This document shows positions 16,640-24,107 of a DNA stretch of 32,787 nt, piece after piece; position 1 is the first letter of the stretch, and each line of letters opens with the position of its first letter. Below the pieces are notes generated by a model. It was given only the letters and a program-made list of their open reading frames with translations. It had not been told where the DNA came from and made no database searches. Source of the stretch: SZUA-186 sp041552135 (GTDB lineage Bacteria > Pseudomonadota > Gammaproteobacteria > UBA9214); NCBI GenBank assembly GCA_041552135.1, contig JBFELL010000010.1, positions 1 through 32,787 on the forward strand. Reading direction: 5' to 3'. The position numbers and the translations under genes are program-made.

Positions 16640-17647
16640 ATGAAAGTACTGATTACCGGTTCAGCCGGGTTCATCGGCTCCGCGCTGTCCCTGCGGCTGC
16701 TGGAGCGTGGCGATGAAGTCATCGGCATCGATAACCTCAACGATTATTACGATGTCTCCCTGAAGCAGGCACGCCTGCAGCGAACGGCAGACCACGATGG
16801 CTACACCGATGTTCGCATCGACCTGGAAGACAGGGACGGCGTCGCCGGGGTTTTCAGCAGGCACCAGCCGCAGCGCGTGGTGAACCTGGCCGCGCAGGCC
16901 GGTGTGCGCTACTCGCTGGAAAATCCGCATGCCTACGTCGATACCAACCTGGTCGGCTTCACCAATATCCTCGAAGGTTGCCGGCACAACCATGTCGAGC
17001 ACCTGGTGTATGCCTCGAGCAGCTCGGTTTACGGGGCCAACACCTCGATGCCGTTCTCGGTGCACGATAATGTCGATCACCCGGTCAGCCTGTATGCGGC
17101 CAGCAAGAAGGCCAACGAGCTGATGGCACATACCTACAGCCACCTCTACGCGCTGCCGACGACGGGGCTGCGCTTCTTCACCGTCTACGGGCCGTGGGGC
17201 AGACCGGACATGGCGCTGTTCCTGTTCACGAAGCACATTCTTGCCGGAGAGCCGATCGACGTCTTCAATTACGGCAACCACCGTCGCGACTTCACCTACA
17301 TCGACGACATAGTCGAGGGTGTGGTCCGCGTCATCGACAATGTCGCGGCACCCAACCCCGACTGGAACGGCGATGCACCGGACTCCGCCACCGGCAGGGC
17401 ACCCTACCGGCTCTACAATATCGGCAACAACCAGCCGGTCGAGCTGATGCACTATATCGAGGTGCTGGAAAACTGCCTGGGGAAAAAGGCGGAGAAGAAC
17501 CTGCTGCCGCTGCAGCCGGGCGATGTGCCGGCCACCTATGCCGATGTGTCCGATCTGGTGCGCGATGTCGGCTACAAGCCGGATATGTCCGTCGAGCAGG
17601 GTATCGCCAGCTTCGTGGAGTGGTACCGGGGTTACTACCAGGTCTGA
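16640..17647 (+). CDS. NAD-dependent nucleotide-sugar epimerase (UDP-glucuronate 4-epimerase type)
   Basis: This 335-residue extended short-chain dehydrogenase has GSAGFIGS near residues 7-14 for NAD binding. It has the Ser-rich catalytic segment ASSSSVYG (125-132) and the active-site pair Tyr152/Lys156 in LYAASKK. RFFTVYGPWGRPDMA and NYGNHRRDFTYIDDI are hallmarks of the LspL/CapI UDP-glucuronate 4-epimerase group. It follows the dehydrogenase by 184 bases; that gap holds only a GGGGTAC...GTACCCC inverted repeat (16471-16509) and no recognisable terminator. The real substrate may instead be the N-acetylated uronate made by the neighbour. Confidence 0.88.
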   Translation: MKVLITGSAGFIGSALSLRLLERGDEVIGIDNLNDYYDVSLKQARLQRTADHDGYTDVRIDLEDRDGVAGVFSRHQPQRVVNLAAQAGVRYSLENPHAYVDTNLVGFTNILEGCRHNHVEHLVYASSSSVYGANTSMPFSVHDNVDHPVSLYAASKKANELMAHTYSHLYALPTTGLRFFTVYGPWGRPDMALFLFTKHILAGEPIDVFNYGNHRRDFTYIDDIVEGVVRVIDNVAAPNPDWNGDAPDSATGRAPYRLYNIGNNQPVELMHYIEVLENCLGKKAEKNLLPLQPGDVPATYADVSDLVRDVGYKPDMSVEQGIASFVEWYRGYYQV

Positions 17648-17728
17648 GGTGCGCCGTAATGCCGCGGGGGAATGTAATATACTGATGTGTTACAATAACT
17701 TACCCTGAAAAGATGCAAGGTTATCGTG

Positions 17729-18052
17729 ATGCAGGAAAGTAATTGTGGTGGCGAATCGTTTGCGCTGCGTGTCATCGGCGATACCATGGCACCCGAGTTC
17801 AAGGACGGCTGCATTATCATTATCGACCCGTCCGGGATCGTGTCCGACGGCAGTTACGTGCTGGCGCGCCACAAGGATGAGTACATCTTCCGCCAGCTCG
17901 TCTACGGTGACGGCGTGTATTACCTCAAGACGTTACAGGAAGGTCACGAGACCATCGAGATCAAGAGCCTGACGGCGGTCGAGGGTGTCATCACCCAGCG
18001 GGCAGGGCGGCGCCGCTCGGATCGCAAGCATTATGTCAGCCTGAACGGCTAA
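17729..18052 (+). CDS. S24/LexA-fold protein without HTH and without the catalytic dyad
   Basis: This 107-residue protein is only the C-terminal LexA/UmuD-like beta domain; there is no DNA-binding region. The motif that holds the catalytic Ser (G-x-S-M) reads GDTM, with Thr19 in place of Ser. The strand that normally supplies the catalytic Lys reads EYIFRQL, with Arg55 instead. Autoproteolysis is therefore doubtful. I chose the ATG at 17729, eight bases after AAGG; a GTG one codon earlier is possible. Upstream, TGTAA (17674-17678) and TTACA (17691-17695) form a small inverted repeat that might be an operator. It could be a sensor or adaptor; function unknown. Confidence 0.72.
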   Translation: MQESNCGGESFALRVIGDTMAPEFKDGCIIIIDPSGIVSDGSYVLARHKDEYIFRQLVYGDGVYYLKTLQEGHETIEIKSLTAVEGVITQRAGRRRSDRKHYVSLNG

Positions 18053-18064
18053 TATAAACATTCC

Positions 18065-18124
18065 AGGAGCGCCGCCCCCGGCGCGATTGACCAAACACCG
18101 CATCGCGGCGAGGGCGCCGCTCCT
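18065..18124. repeat. REP-like palindrome between convergent genes
   Basis: AGGAGCGCCGCCC (18065-18077) is matched, with one mismatch, by the reverse complement of GGGCGCCGCTCCT (18112-18124). The pairing continues inward through most of the next ten bases, leaving a loop of about 14. It lies 12 bases after the S24-fold gene and about 100 bases from the rhodanese stop, so it could end transcripts from either side. Its GC-rich form resembles dispersed REP elements of GC-rich gammaproteobacteria; copy number cannot be checked here. Confidence 0.7.
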
Positions 18125-18224
18125 GCCGCTCATTTACCCTTCATTGGCCGGTCATTTCTCCGGTTCCAGCAACAGCAGGTCGGGTTTGCCCGAAGGGCGT
18201 GCCGCCATCAATGCCGGGAGCCGG

Positions 18225-18692
18225 TTATTTACCCGGTTCCACCTGTTCCGGGCGCAGGCGCGTCGTGAAGAACTCGTCTGCCTCCTCGATCGGGACCGTG
18301 CGTCCGCTATTGTCGACCAGCGGCAGTTCATAGTCGTTCCAGCCGCGCAGGCCGGTTTTCATCGAGGTGGCCTTCCGGTATCCCATCTGTTGCAGGGTAT
18401 GTGCGGCCAGTGCGCTGCGGTTGCCCGAGCGGCACACCAGGATCACGTCCTGCTCCCTGGCAGCTGCGAGTTCGGGCTCGGTTTCCTCATAGCCCCATTC
18501 GCAGGCAGACTCCAGGATGCCGCGCGGTACATTGAGCGATCCGCTGATGTGCATGGCGTCGTATTCACCGGGCTCGCGGATGTCGATTATCAGCGGCCTG
18601 GCATCGTGCCCGAGACGTTCCTCGACGTCCCAGGGAAATTCCTCCGAGATATGCGCCAGGCAGTCACTGACCAGATCGGTAAAGCGTTTCAT
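18225..18692 (-). CDS. Single-domain rhodanese (sulfurtransferase)
   Basis: This 155-residue protein carries one rhodanese domain with the active-site loop CRSGNR (Cys87) and the family motif DIREPGEYDAMHISGSLNVP (about 37-56). A helical N-terminal extension (about residues 1-30) precedes it and an acidic tail follows. Such enzymes carry a persulfide on the Cys and pass sulfur to acceptors; in sulfur oxidisers, rhodaneses can feed TusA/DsrE relays. The ATG at 18692 is taken because conserved sequence starts there, 16 bases after the regulator stop. It is the last gene of the dsr-kinase-regulator strand, so cotranscription and a role in sulfur delivery are likely but inferred. Confidence 0.88.
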   Translation of the reverse strand: MKRFTDLVSDCLAHISEEFPWDVEERLGHDARPLIIDIREPGEYDAMHISGSLNVPRGILESACEWGYEETEPELAAAREQDVILVCRSGNRSALAAHTLQQMGYRKATSMKTGLRGWNDYELPLVDNSGRTVPIEEADEFFTTRLRPEQVEPGK

Positions 18693-18708
18693 GCTGCTCG
18701 GGCGGCTA

Positions 18709-19383
18709 TCAGCCGCTGGTGCCGGGATCACTGTCACGGTTTGCCCGCAGTCCCTGCTCGACCGCAATGACGGCGGCCTCGACCCGTGAATGTACACCCA
18801 GCTTGCGGAGAATGGATTTTACATGCAGCTTGACGGTGCCGTCGGATATACCAAGGTTGCGCGCGATGACCTTGTTGCTCTGGCCTTCTGCCAGCAGGGC
18901 CAGGATCTCGTTCTCGCGCGGCGTCAGCTTGGCGAACGGGCTCTCTTCCGCCGGTTCTATGCTGTCGCCCTGCACGACGCGGGCCAGCACCGGCGCCAGG
19001 TCCGGCGCGACTACGGTCTTGCCGGCCACGATGTCACGCAGTGCAAGCACCAGCTGGTCCGGTTCCATGTCCTTCAGCAGGTAGCCCTGGGCGCCGTTGC
19101 GCAGCGATTCGACCAGGTCGCGCTCGTCGCTGCTGGTCGTGAGCATGGCAACCGGGTTGGCGAAGCCGTTCTTGCGCAGCTGTCGCAGCACCTCCATGCC
19201 GTCCATTTCCGGCATGCGCATGTCCAGCAGGATGACGTCGGGATTCAGCTCCGAGGCGAGTCGCAGGCCCTCGCGTCCATCGCCGACGGCGGCCAGCACA
19301 TTGATGTTGCGCCTCCCGAGCAGGCCCTCCAGACCCTCGCGAAACAGGGTGTGGTCATCGATCAGTATAATATCCAGACTCAT
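18709..19383 (-). CDS. NarL/FixJ-family response regulator
   Basis: The 224-residue protein has a receiver domain with Asp9/Asp10, phospho-acceptor Asp54 in ILLDMRMPEMDG, Thr82/83 and Lys104. A LuxR-type helix-turn-helix begins at LTPRENEILALLAEG (about 151) and has GISDGTVKLHVKSILRKL as recognition region. Its start overlaps the stop of the kinase gene (ATGA), so the two form a coupled pair. NarL proteins bind heptamer repeats upstream of redox genes; here the likely targets include the dsr operon itself, which is inference. Confidence 0.93.
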   Translation of the reverse strand: MSLDIILIDDHTLFREGLEGLLGRRNINVLAAVGDGREGLRLASELNPDVILLDMRMPEMDGMEVLRQLRKNGFANPVAMLTTSSDERDLVESLRNGAQGYLLKDMEPDQLVLALRDIVAGKTVVAPDLAPVLARVVQGDSIEPAEESPFAKLTPRENEILALLAEGQSNKVIARNLGISDGTVKLHVKSILRKLGVHSRVEAAVIAVEQGLRANRDSDPGTSG

Positions 19384-20948
19384 GCGGGGTGACCTTCGGT
19401 TACCGGCTGTGAAAAGGCGAGAATGACACGTGTGCCTTCCCCGGGCTCACTTTCTATACGCAAATCGCCGCCGAAACGCAATGCCCGCTCCCGCATGATG
19501 GCCAGGCCGACGTGCTCGCCGGGCGAACCGTAGACCTGTTTGCCGAAGCCGACGCCATCATCCTCGATGAGCACGTAATAGCCGCTGTCCCGGTCGTGGC
19601 GCAGCATGATGCGAACGGCCTGCGCCTGGCTGTGTTTGCGAATGTTCCAGAGTGCCTCCTGCATGATACGCAGGATCTGTATCTCCGTGTCTTTTGGCAG
19701 GTCATCAGCAGCCCATTCCTTCTGCAGGAAGGTCTTGATGTGTGACTCGTTTCTGAACTGGCTCACCATTTGCTCGATGGCGCCGACCAGTCCCTGCTGG
19801 GAGACGGGGGCCCGGAAGTTTGCGATCAGCTCGCGCAGTTCGGCATTGGACTCGTCCAGGCTGTTCTCGATCCGTTCCAGCTGCTGCCAGGTAGTGGATT
19901 CATCACCCTGGTGCATGGTCTCGTCAAGCACGCGCACCTGGTAGCGCAGGCTGGCGAGACTCTGTGCCAGCGAATCATGCAATTCGTGCGCAATCCGGGT
20001 GCGTTCCTCGTTCAGCAGGTGCTGCCGGCTGTCCTCGTCATTGCGAAAACGCTCGATCGCAATACTCAGGTGATGCCCGACACTGGTGAGCAGGGGCTTG
20101 AGCGGATCCACGTGGTCGAGCATGTCCCTGTCCAGGAACAGGTTGATGACACCGATGATTCTGCCCCGGTATCGCATGGGGAATGACACCAGGCCGATCC
20201 GGTTGTCGCCAAAGAACGGCCGGCCGGCGATCTTTTCGCAGTTTTCGAGTGTCTCGTTCACCCAGATTCTGCCCTCGGTCAGCGCACGCTCGTAGAGGCA
20301 GCGACGGATGTCCTTGCGCCCGGGCAGCAGCAACGCCTCGTCAATCCCGCTGCTTGCCGCCAGTTCCACTTGCCCCGGCTTGTGGGATACCCAGATGATG
20401 GCGGCCTGCGCCTGGGTAATGCGTTTCAGGGTAAACAGGAAACGGGTCAGCAGGTCATCGAGGCCATGCGCCGTATTGATGCTGGAGACCACCTCGTAGA
20501 GCGTCTGCAGCGAACCATCGTGGACCTGGTTCTGACCTCCGGCACCGTCCTTCGTATCGGGTCCGGGTTGCTGTCCGACGGCGATTCCCACCAGGTCATC
20601 GGCAAGCTCGGCAAAGGCCTCATAGGCCGGCGTCGGTATCGGGTCGGCATAACGGCCCTCGCGCACCCGCCGTGCCCAGCTGCGGATATCGGCGAGCGGG
20701 TCGAGCAGGTTGGACTGCACCAGTGCGAGGATGGAATAGGCCAGTCCACCACCGGCTATCAGCAGCAGCACGGTAACCAGGATCTGACGGGCAGGGTCGA
20801 GCAGCCCGGTATGGCCGGTGCCGACAGTCAACGCGAGCAGCAGCAGCACAAGCAGCAGGCCGCCCAGCCTGACCAGCAGACGGGCACGCAGGGTGCTGTG
20901 GCGATGACGTGTCAGGGGACGGCTGTCCGGGATGCTCCGCAAGATCAT
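19380..20948 (-). CDS. NarX-type sensor histidine kinase with minimal periplasmic loop
   Basis: This 522-residue kinase has two membrane helices (about 23-44 and 56-78) separated by only about ten residues. It has a HAMP-like linker (80-120), a GAF-like domain (145-300), HisKA_3 with phospho-acceptor His324 (HELHDSLAQS) and a HATPase domain with IQEALWNIRKHS-type N-box and EDDGVGFG. NarX/NarQ bind nitrate in a periplasmic helical domain with a P-box; that domain is absent, so sensing is probably cytosolic. The only cysteines, Cys217 and Cys237, both lie in the GAF-like domain and could be redox or sulfur sensitive. It starts 19 bases after dsrR with CAGGAA upstream, implying cotranscription with dsr. 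Confidence 0.9.
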   Translation of the reverse strand: MILRSIPDSRPLTRHRHSTLRARLLVRLGGLLLVLLLLALTVGTGHTGLLDPARQILVTVLLLIAGGGLAYSILALVQSNLLDPLADIRSWARRVREGRYADPIPTPAYEAFAELADDLVGIAVGQQPGPDTKDGAGGQNQVHDGSLQTLYEVVSSINTAHGLDDLLTRFLFTLKRITQAQAAIIWVSHKPGQVELAASSGIDEALLLPGRKDIRRCLYERALTEGRIWVNETLENCEKIAGRPFFGDNRIGLVSFPMRYRGRIIGVINLFLDRDMLDHVDPLKPLLTSVGHHLSIAIERFRNDEDSRQHLLNEERTRIAHELHDSLAQSLASLRYQVRVLDETMHQGDESTTWQQLERIENSLDESNAELRELIANFRAPVSQQGLVGAIEQMVSQFRNESHIKTFLQKEWAADDLPKDTEIQILRIMQEALWNIRKHSQAQAVRIMLRHDRDSGYYVLIEDDGVGFGKQVYGSPGEHVGLAIMRERALRFGGDLRIESEPGEGTRVILAFSQPVTEGHPA

Positions 20949-20967
20949 CGGTTCCTGGGCAGCGGGA

Positions 20968-21285
20968 TTACTCCCCTTCGGGAGGTTTGTAGTTCGGGTC
21001 GTTGGGGTTCATGAAAATGAACTGCCAGGCCCCCGGTTCGAGTTCGACATAGTCCAGTGTCATGCCGGCAAGCAGGGGCAGGCTGGATTCTGACACCACG
21101 AGATCGACGTCCTCGGAGCTGATATGCGTGTCACCGTCCAGCTGGTTGTCATCGAAGCCCATGCCGTAGTGTATGCTGCCGTCGGGATTGCGTGTGGCCG
21201 CAAGGCGCAGGGACATGCCGCCCATCTGGCCCTGGCTGGCTGAGTTGCGGATTTGTTCGGCGGCGACGGGGGTGATCTTGATCAT
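20968..21285 (-). CDS. dsrR: DsrR, A-type scaffold-like protein lacking cysteines
   Basis: This 105-residue protein has the IscA/SufA (HesB) fold (MIKITPVAAEQIR, MSLRLAATRNPDGS, LDYVELEPGAWQFIFMNPN) but no cysteine at all. That is the known peculiarity of DsrR: A-type proteins need Cys to bind Fe-S, and DsrR has lost them. In Allochromatium it is needed for normal dsr expression, probably after transcription. GAGGA precedes the ATG. It lies 54 bases after dsrN and just ahead of the kinase gene. Confidence 0.93.
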   Translation of the reverse strand: MIKITPVAAEQIRNSASQGQMGGMSLRLAATRNPDGSIHYGMGFDDNQLDGDTHISSEDVDLVVSESSLPLLAGMTLDYVELEPGAWQFIFMNPNDPNYKPPEGE

Positions 21286-21339
21286 GGGTATTCCTCAGTC
21301 TCTATCCCGGTATTATACGGCTCTCCCGCTGTGCCTGTC

Positions 21340-22707
21340 TCACCCGCGACAATGCCTGACGTAGTCAACGAAGCGACGCGCCCAGTGGTGCTGCCGGGTA
21401 TCGCGCATGTGTGTGTAACTGGCCAGCAGGTTGTTGATGACAATACCATCGTGGTCACCGTCGACTCCGGCGCCTCGCATGACATCGTAGGCGAATGTCA
21501 GCGGTTCGGATATATTCTCAAGCGCCGAGTAGTGGAACTCGTGCGCCGCGATTTCACCGCCAGGCCGGGGATCGGCCCACGGCATCGCCGCGGTCTCCCG
21601 CAGCCTGACATAGCCGCGCCCCTGGGGCCGATCGTGCATCACACAATCGGCCGGTATCACGCCGGCCATCTCGCATTGTCGCCCCTGCCATTGCAGGCTG
21701 CGGCACAGGTACATGAGACCGCCGCATTCCGCGTAGGCCGGCAGGCCGGCGGCAATCGCCGTCCTGACCCCGTTCCGCATGACCGCATTGGCCGACAGCG
21801 CCTGCATCTGGGTTTCCGGGAAACCGCCGCCGATAAACAGGCCGTCCACGGCCGGAAGTGAGGTGTCGGCGAGGGTATTGATCCTCACCAGTTCGGCGCC
21901 GGCCTGTTCCAGGGCGATCAGGTCGTCCGGGTAGTAAAAACCGAAGGCCGTATCCTGCGCGATGGCGATCCGGACGCGCCCGGCGGCGGCTGCCGCGACA
22001 GGTGATATCGGCTCGTACGGCAGTGGCGAGCTGTCCGCCACCGCCAGCAATCCGTCGAGATCGACCTCGCCGCTGATGATGTCGCGGATCTGCCGGATGC
22101 GGCGGGTTGAGGCATCTTCCTCGTTGCTCGGGATGAGGCCAAGGTGACGCTCGATGATCTCCAGCTCCGGATGGCGATGTACACCGCCGATTACCCGGAC
22201 GTCGGTGTAATGCTCGATGACGCTGCGCAGCTTTGCCTCGTGGCGGCTGCCGCCCAGCTGGTTGAGGATGACACCCGCAATGCGGATGTCGGGATCAAAT
22301 GCCTGGTAACCCAGTATCAGCGGCGCAATGCCGCGCGTCATGCCGCGTGCATCCAGCACCAGGATAACCGGTGACTGCGTCAGTTTGGCGAGTGCCGCGT
22401 TGCTGTTGCTCCCGTCCAGGTCCAGGCCGTCATAGAGACCCTTGTTGCCCTCGATCAGCGAGATTTCGGCATCGGCGGAATACTGTCCGACCGTGGACAG
22501 GATTTCGGCATGTGACATGCAGTAGAAATCCAGATTGTGGCAGGGGCGGCCGGAGGCCTGTCCAAGCCACATGGGGTCGATATAGTCGGGGCCTTTCTTG
22601 AAAGGCTGTACCGCGAGTCCCCGTCCGGCGAGTGCCGCGCACAGACCTAGTGTGATGGTGGTCTTGCCGGAAGACTTGTGGGCTGCGGAAATCAGCAGTC
22701 GGGACAT
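21340..22707 (-). CDS. dsrN: DsrN, siroheme amidase (cobyrinate a,c-diamide synthase family)
   Basis: The 455-residue enzyme belongs to the CbiA/CobB glutamine-dependent amidotransferases. An N-terminal P-loop (AAHKSSGKTTITLG, about 8-21) activates the carboxylate with ATP. A C-terminal glutaminase domain has Cys328 as nucleophile in AYAECGGLMYL. In dsr clusters it amidates siroheme to siro(haem)amide, the DsrAB cofactor. It is separated from dsrP by about 180 bases containing a palindromic element, unlike the otherwise tight operon, and lacks a strong ribosome-binding site. A true corrinoid enzyme is possible by sequence, but the dsr context decides the call. Confidence 0.93.
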   Translation of the reverse strand: MSRLLISAAHKSSGKTTITLGLCAALAGRGLAVQPFKKGPDYIDPMWLGQASGRPCHNLDFYCMSHAEILSTVGQYSADAEISLIEGNKGLYDGLDLDGSNSNAALAKLTQSPVILVLDARGMTRGIAPLILGYQAFDPDIRIAGVILNQLGGSRHEAKLRSVIEHYTDVRVIGGVHRHPELEIIERHLGLIPSNEEDASTRRIRQIRDIISGEVDLDGLLAVADSSPLPYEPISPVAAAAAGRVRIAIAQDTAFGFYYPDDLIALEQAGAELVRINTLADTSLPAVDGLFIGGGFPETQMQALSANAVMRNGVRTAIAAGLPAYAECGGLMYLCRSLQWQGRQCEMAGVIPADCVMHDRPQGRGYVRLRETAAMPWADPRPGGEIAAHEFHYSALENISEPLTFAYDVMRGAGVDGDHDGIVINNLLASYTHMRDTRQHHWARRFVDYVRHCRG

Positions 22708-22743
22708 GGGCAGGTTGCCGTTCGGTGCTGACGAATATGTTAA

Positions 22744-22865
22744 CCGCAGAGGCGCAGAGGTCGCAGAGAAAACCGGATAAATGATTAATGAGCTGTACTG
22801 TTCTTAACTAAGGACAGGTTTTGGTGTTTATAAACGTTTACCCTGCGTTCTCTGCGCCTCTGCGG
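22744..22865. repeat. MITE-like palindromic element between dsrP and dsrN
   Basis: CCGCAGAGGCGCAGAG (22744-22759) is repeated exactly in inverted orientation at 22850-22865. Each copy continues inward through a further CGCAG heptad (22762-22766 and 22842-22846), giving roughly 30-base imperfect terminal repeats around an AT-rich centre of about 80 bases. There is no open frame inside. The CGCAGAG heptad pattern is, from memory, widespread as intergenic repeats in environmental proteobacteria. It interrupts the dsr operon and could fold in the transcript or provide an internal promoter; neither is proven. Confidence 0.75.
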
Positions 22866-22886
22866 TGGAATGTCCTGATTGATGTG

Positions 22887-24107
22887 TTATGCCGCTGCCT
22901 CGGCAGAGTGATGCGGATCGACCACCTCGTCGGCCAGGCTGGTCGGCAGAAAGCGCAGCACACGGACGCCGACCACGGTGGCGGCGAGCGCAAGGCCGAT
23001 ACCGCCGATGCCGAGGATCACCTCCGGCAGACTCGGGCTGTAGCTGGCCACGACGCCGTCAAAGAACGTGCTGCTGACCTCCTTGCCCGGGAACAGCTCC
23101 ATCGGGTAGGCCTGTCCGCCAATGATAATGACATATATCTGCGCAAGGCCGCCGATAATCACCAGCAATGACGCGACCGAGATCCAGCTGCGTGACTTGC
23201 CGGTGGCCGGAAGGTATAGCAGGGCCAGTGGCAGCAGGCTGCCCAGCCCGATCTGGACGATCCAGAAGAGCCTGGTGTAGACGCCGCCGTCCAGCAGGAC
23301 AAAGCGTTCGAAGCCGTGGTGTTCGGTGATATACAGGTTGGTCAGGTGGTAGACCAGGACGAAGTACAGGACGGCGCCAATGAAGACACCCAGCAGGTTT
23401 TTCAGCTTCATGACGATGCCATCGCCCAGCGGGCGGTCGGACCACTTGCAGGCTGCCATCAGCACCAGGATAAAGATGGCGAGGCCGAAGGAGAACGACA
23501 TAATGATGAACATCGGCGCCATGACCGCGGCATCAAAGCCCTGGCGTGCCACCAGGAAGCCGAAGATAGAACCCGTACCGGTGGTGAGTATCAGTCGCCA
23601 GATGAAGGCGAAGAAACCGGCGGGCTTGGTGTAGCCGTTCATCTTGCGTTCCATCATCATCCAGAGATAGATGGCGACGATGCCGATGAAGCCGATATAC
23701 AGGATGATGTTCCAGGCAAAGATCGACTTGAAATTGTAGTAGGTCATGGCGACGATCAGACGATCCGGCCGGCCGAGGTCAAGCACCAGGACGGCAAGCC
23801 CGCCGACCAGCAGGGTGATGGCAAGCAGGCCGGAGAGGCGCGCCAGCGGCTTGTAGGGCATCTTGCCGAAAACCGAGCTGATCGAGGCGACGTTGAGAGC
23901 GCCGGAGGCTGCCACGATCAGGAACACGGCGAATACATGCGGAGTCCCCCAGACGATCTGGTTGGTCATGCCTGTGACCCAGTGGCCGTTGTGTTCCATG
24001 TAGTAGGCCGCGCCAAGCCCGGCCAGGACAAACAGGCCGATAAAGCCCAGCAGTGCGTAGAAGCGCATGCCGCCGTCAATTTCCCTGTACTGGATTGCCG
24101 ATTTCAT
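22887..24107 (-). CDS. dsrP: DsrP, NrfD-like integral membrane subunit
   Basis: This 406-residue protein has about ten membrane helices in the NrfD/PsrC fold (FYALLGFIGLFVLAGLG, VFAVFLIVAASGALNVAS, VLDLGRPDR). DsrP is the quinone-interacting subunit of the DsrMKJOP complex and partners the Fe-S protein DsrO, linking periplasmic redox chemistry to the quinone pool. The ATG at 24107 overlaps the dsrO stop (TGATG) and has GGGGGA upstream; an adjacent TTG one codon earlier is less likely. The C-terminus ends in a soluble His/Ala-rich tail. Confidence 0.95.
   Translation of the reverse strand: MKSAIQYREIDGGMRFYALLGFIGLFVLAGLGAAYYMEHNGHWVTGMTNQIVWGTPHVFAVFLIVAASGALNVASISSVFGKMPYKPLARLSGLLAITLLVGGLAVLVLDLGRPDRLIVAMTYYNFKSIFAWNIILYIGFIGIVAIYLWMMMERKMNGYTKPAGFFAFIWRLILTTGTGSIFGFLVARQGFDAAVMAPMFIIMSFSFGLAIFILVLMAACKWSDRPLGDGIVMKLKNLLGVFIGAVLYFVLVYHLTNLYITEHHGFERFVLLDGGVYTRLFWIVQIGLGSLLPLALLYLPATGKSRSWISVASLLVIIGGLAQIYVIIIGGQAYPMELFPGKEVSSTFFDGVVASYSPSLPEVILGIGGIGLALAATVVGVRVLRFLPTSLADEVVDPHHSAEAAA

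Noticed and set aside
18141..18224. Short coding-like minus-strand frame just after the rhodanese stop
   Set aside because: Only about 20 codons, without its own ribosome-binding site; probably chance in GC-rich DNA.
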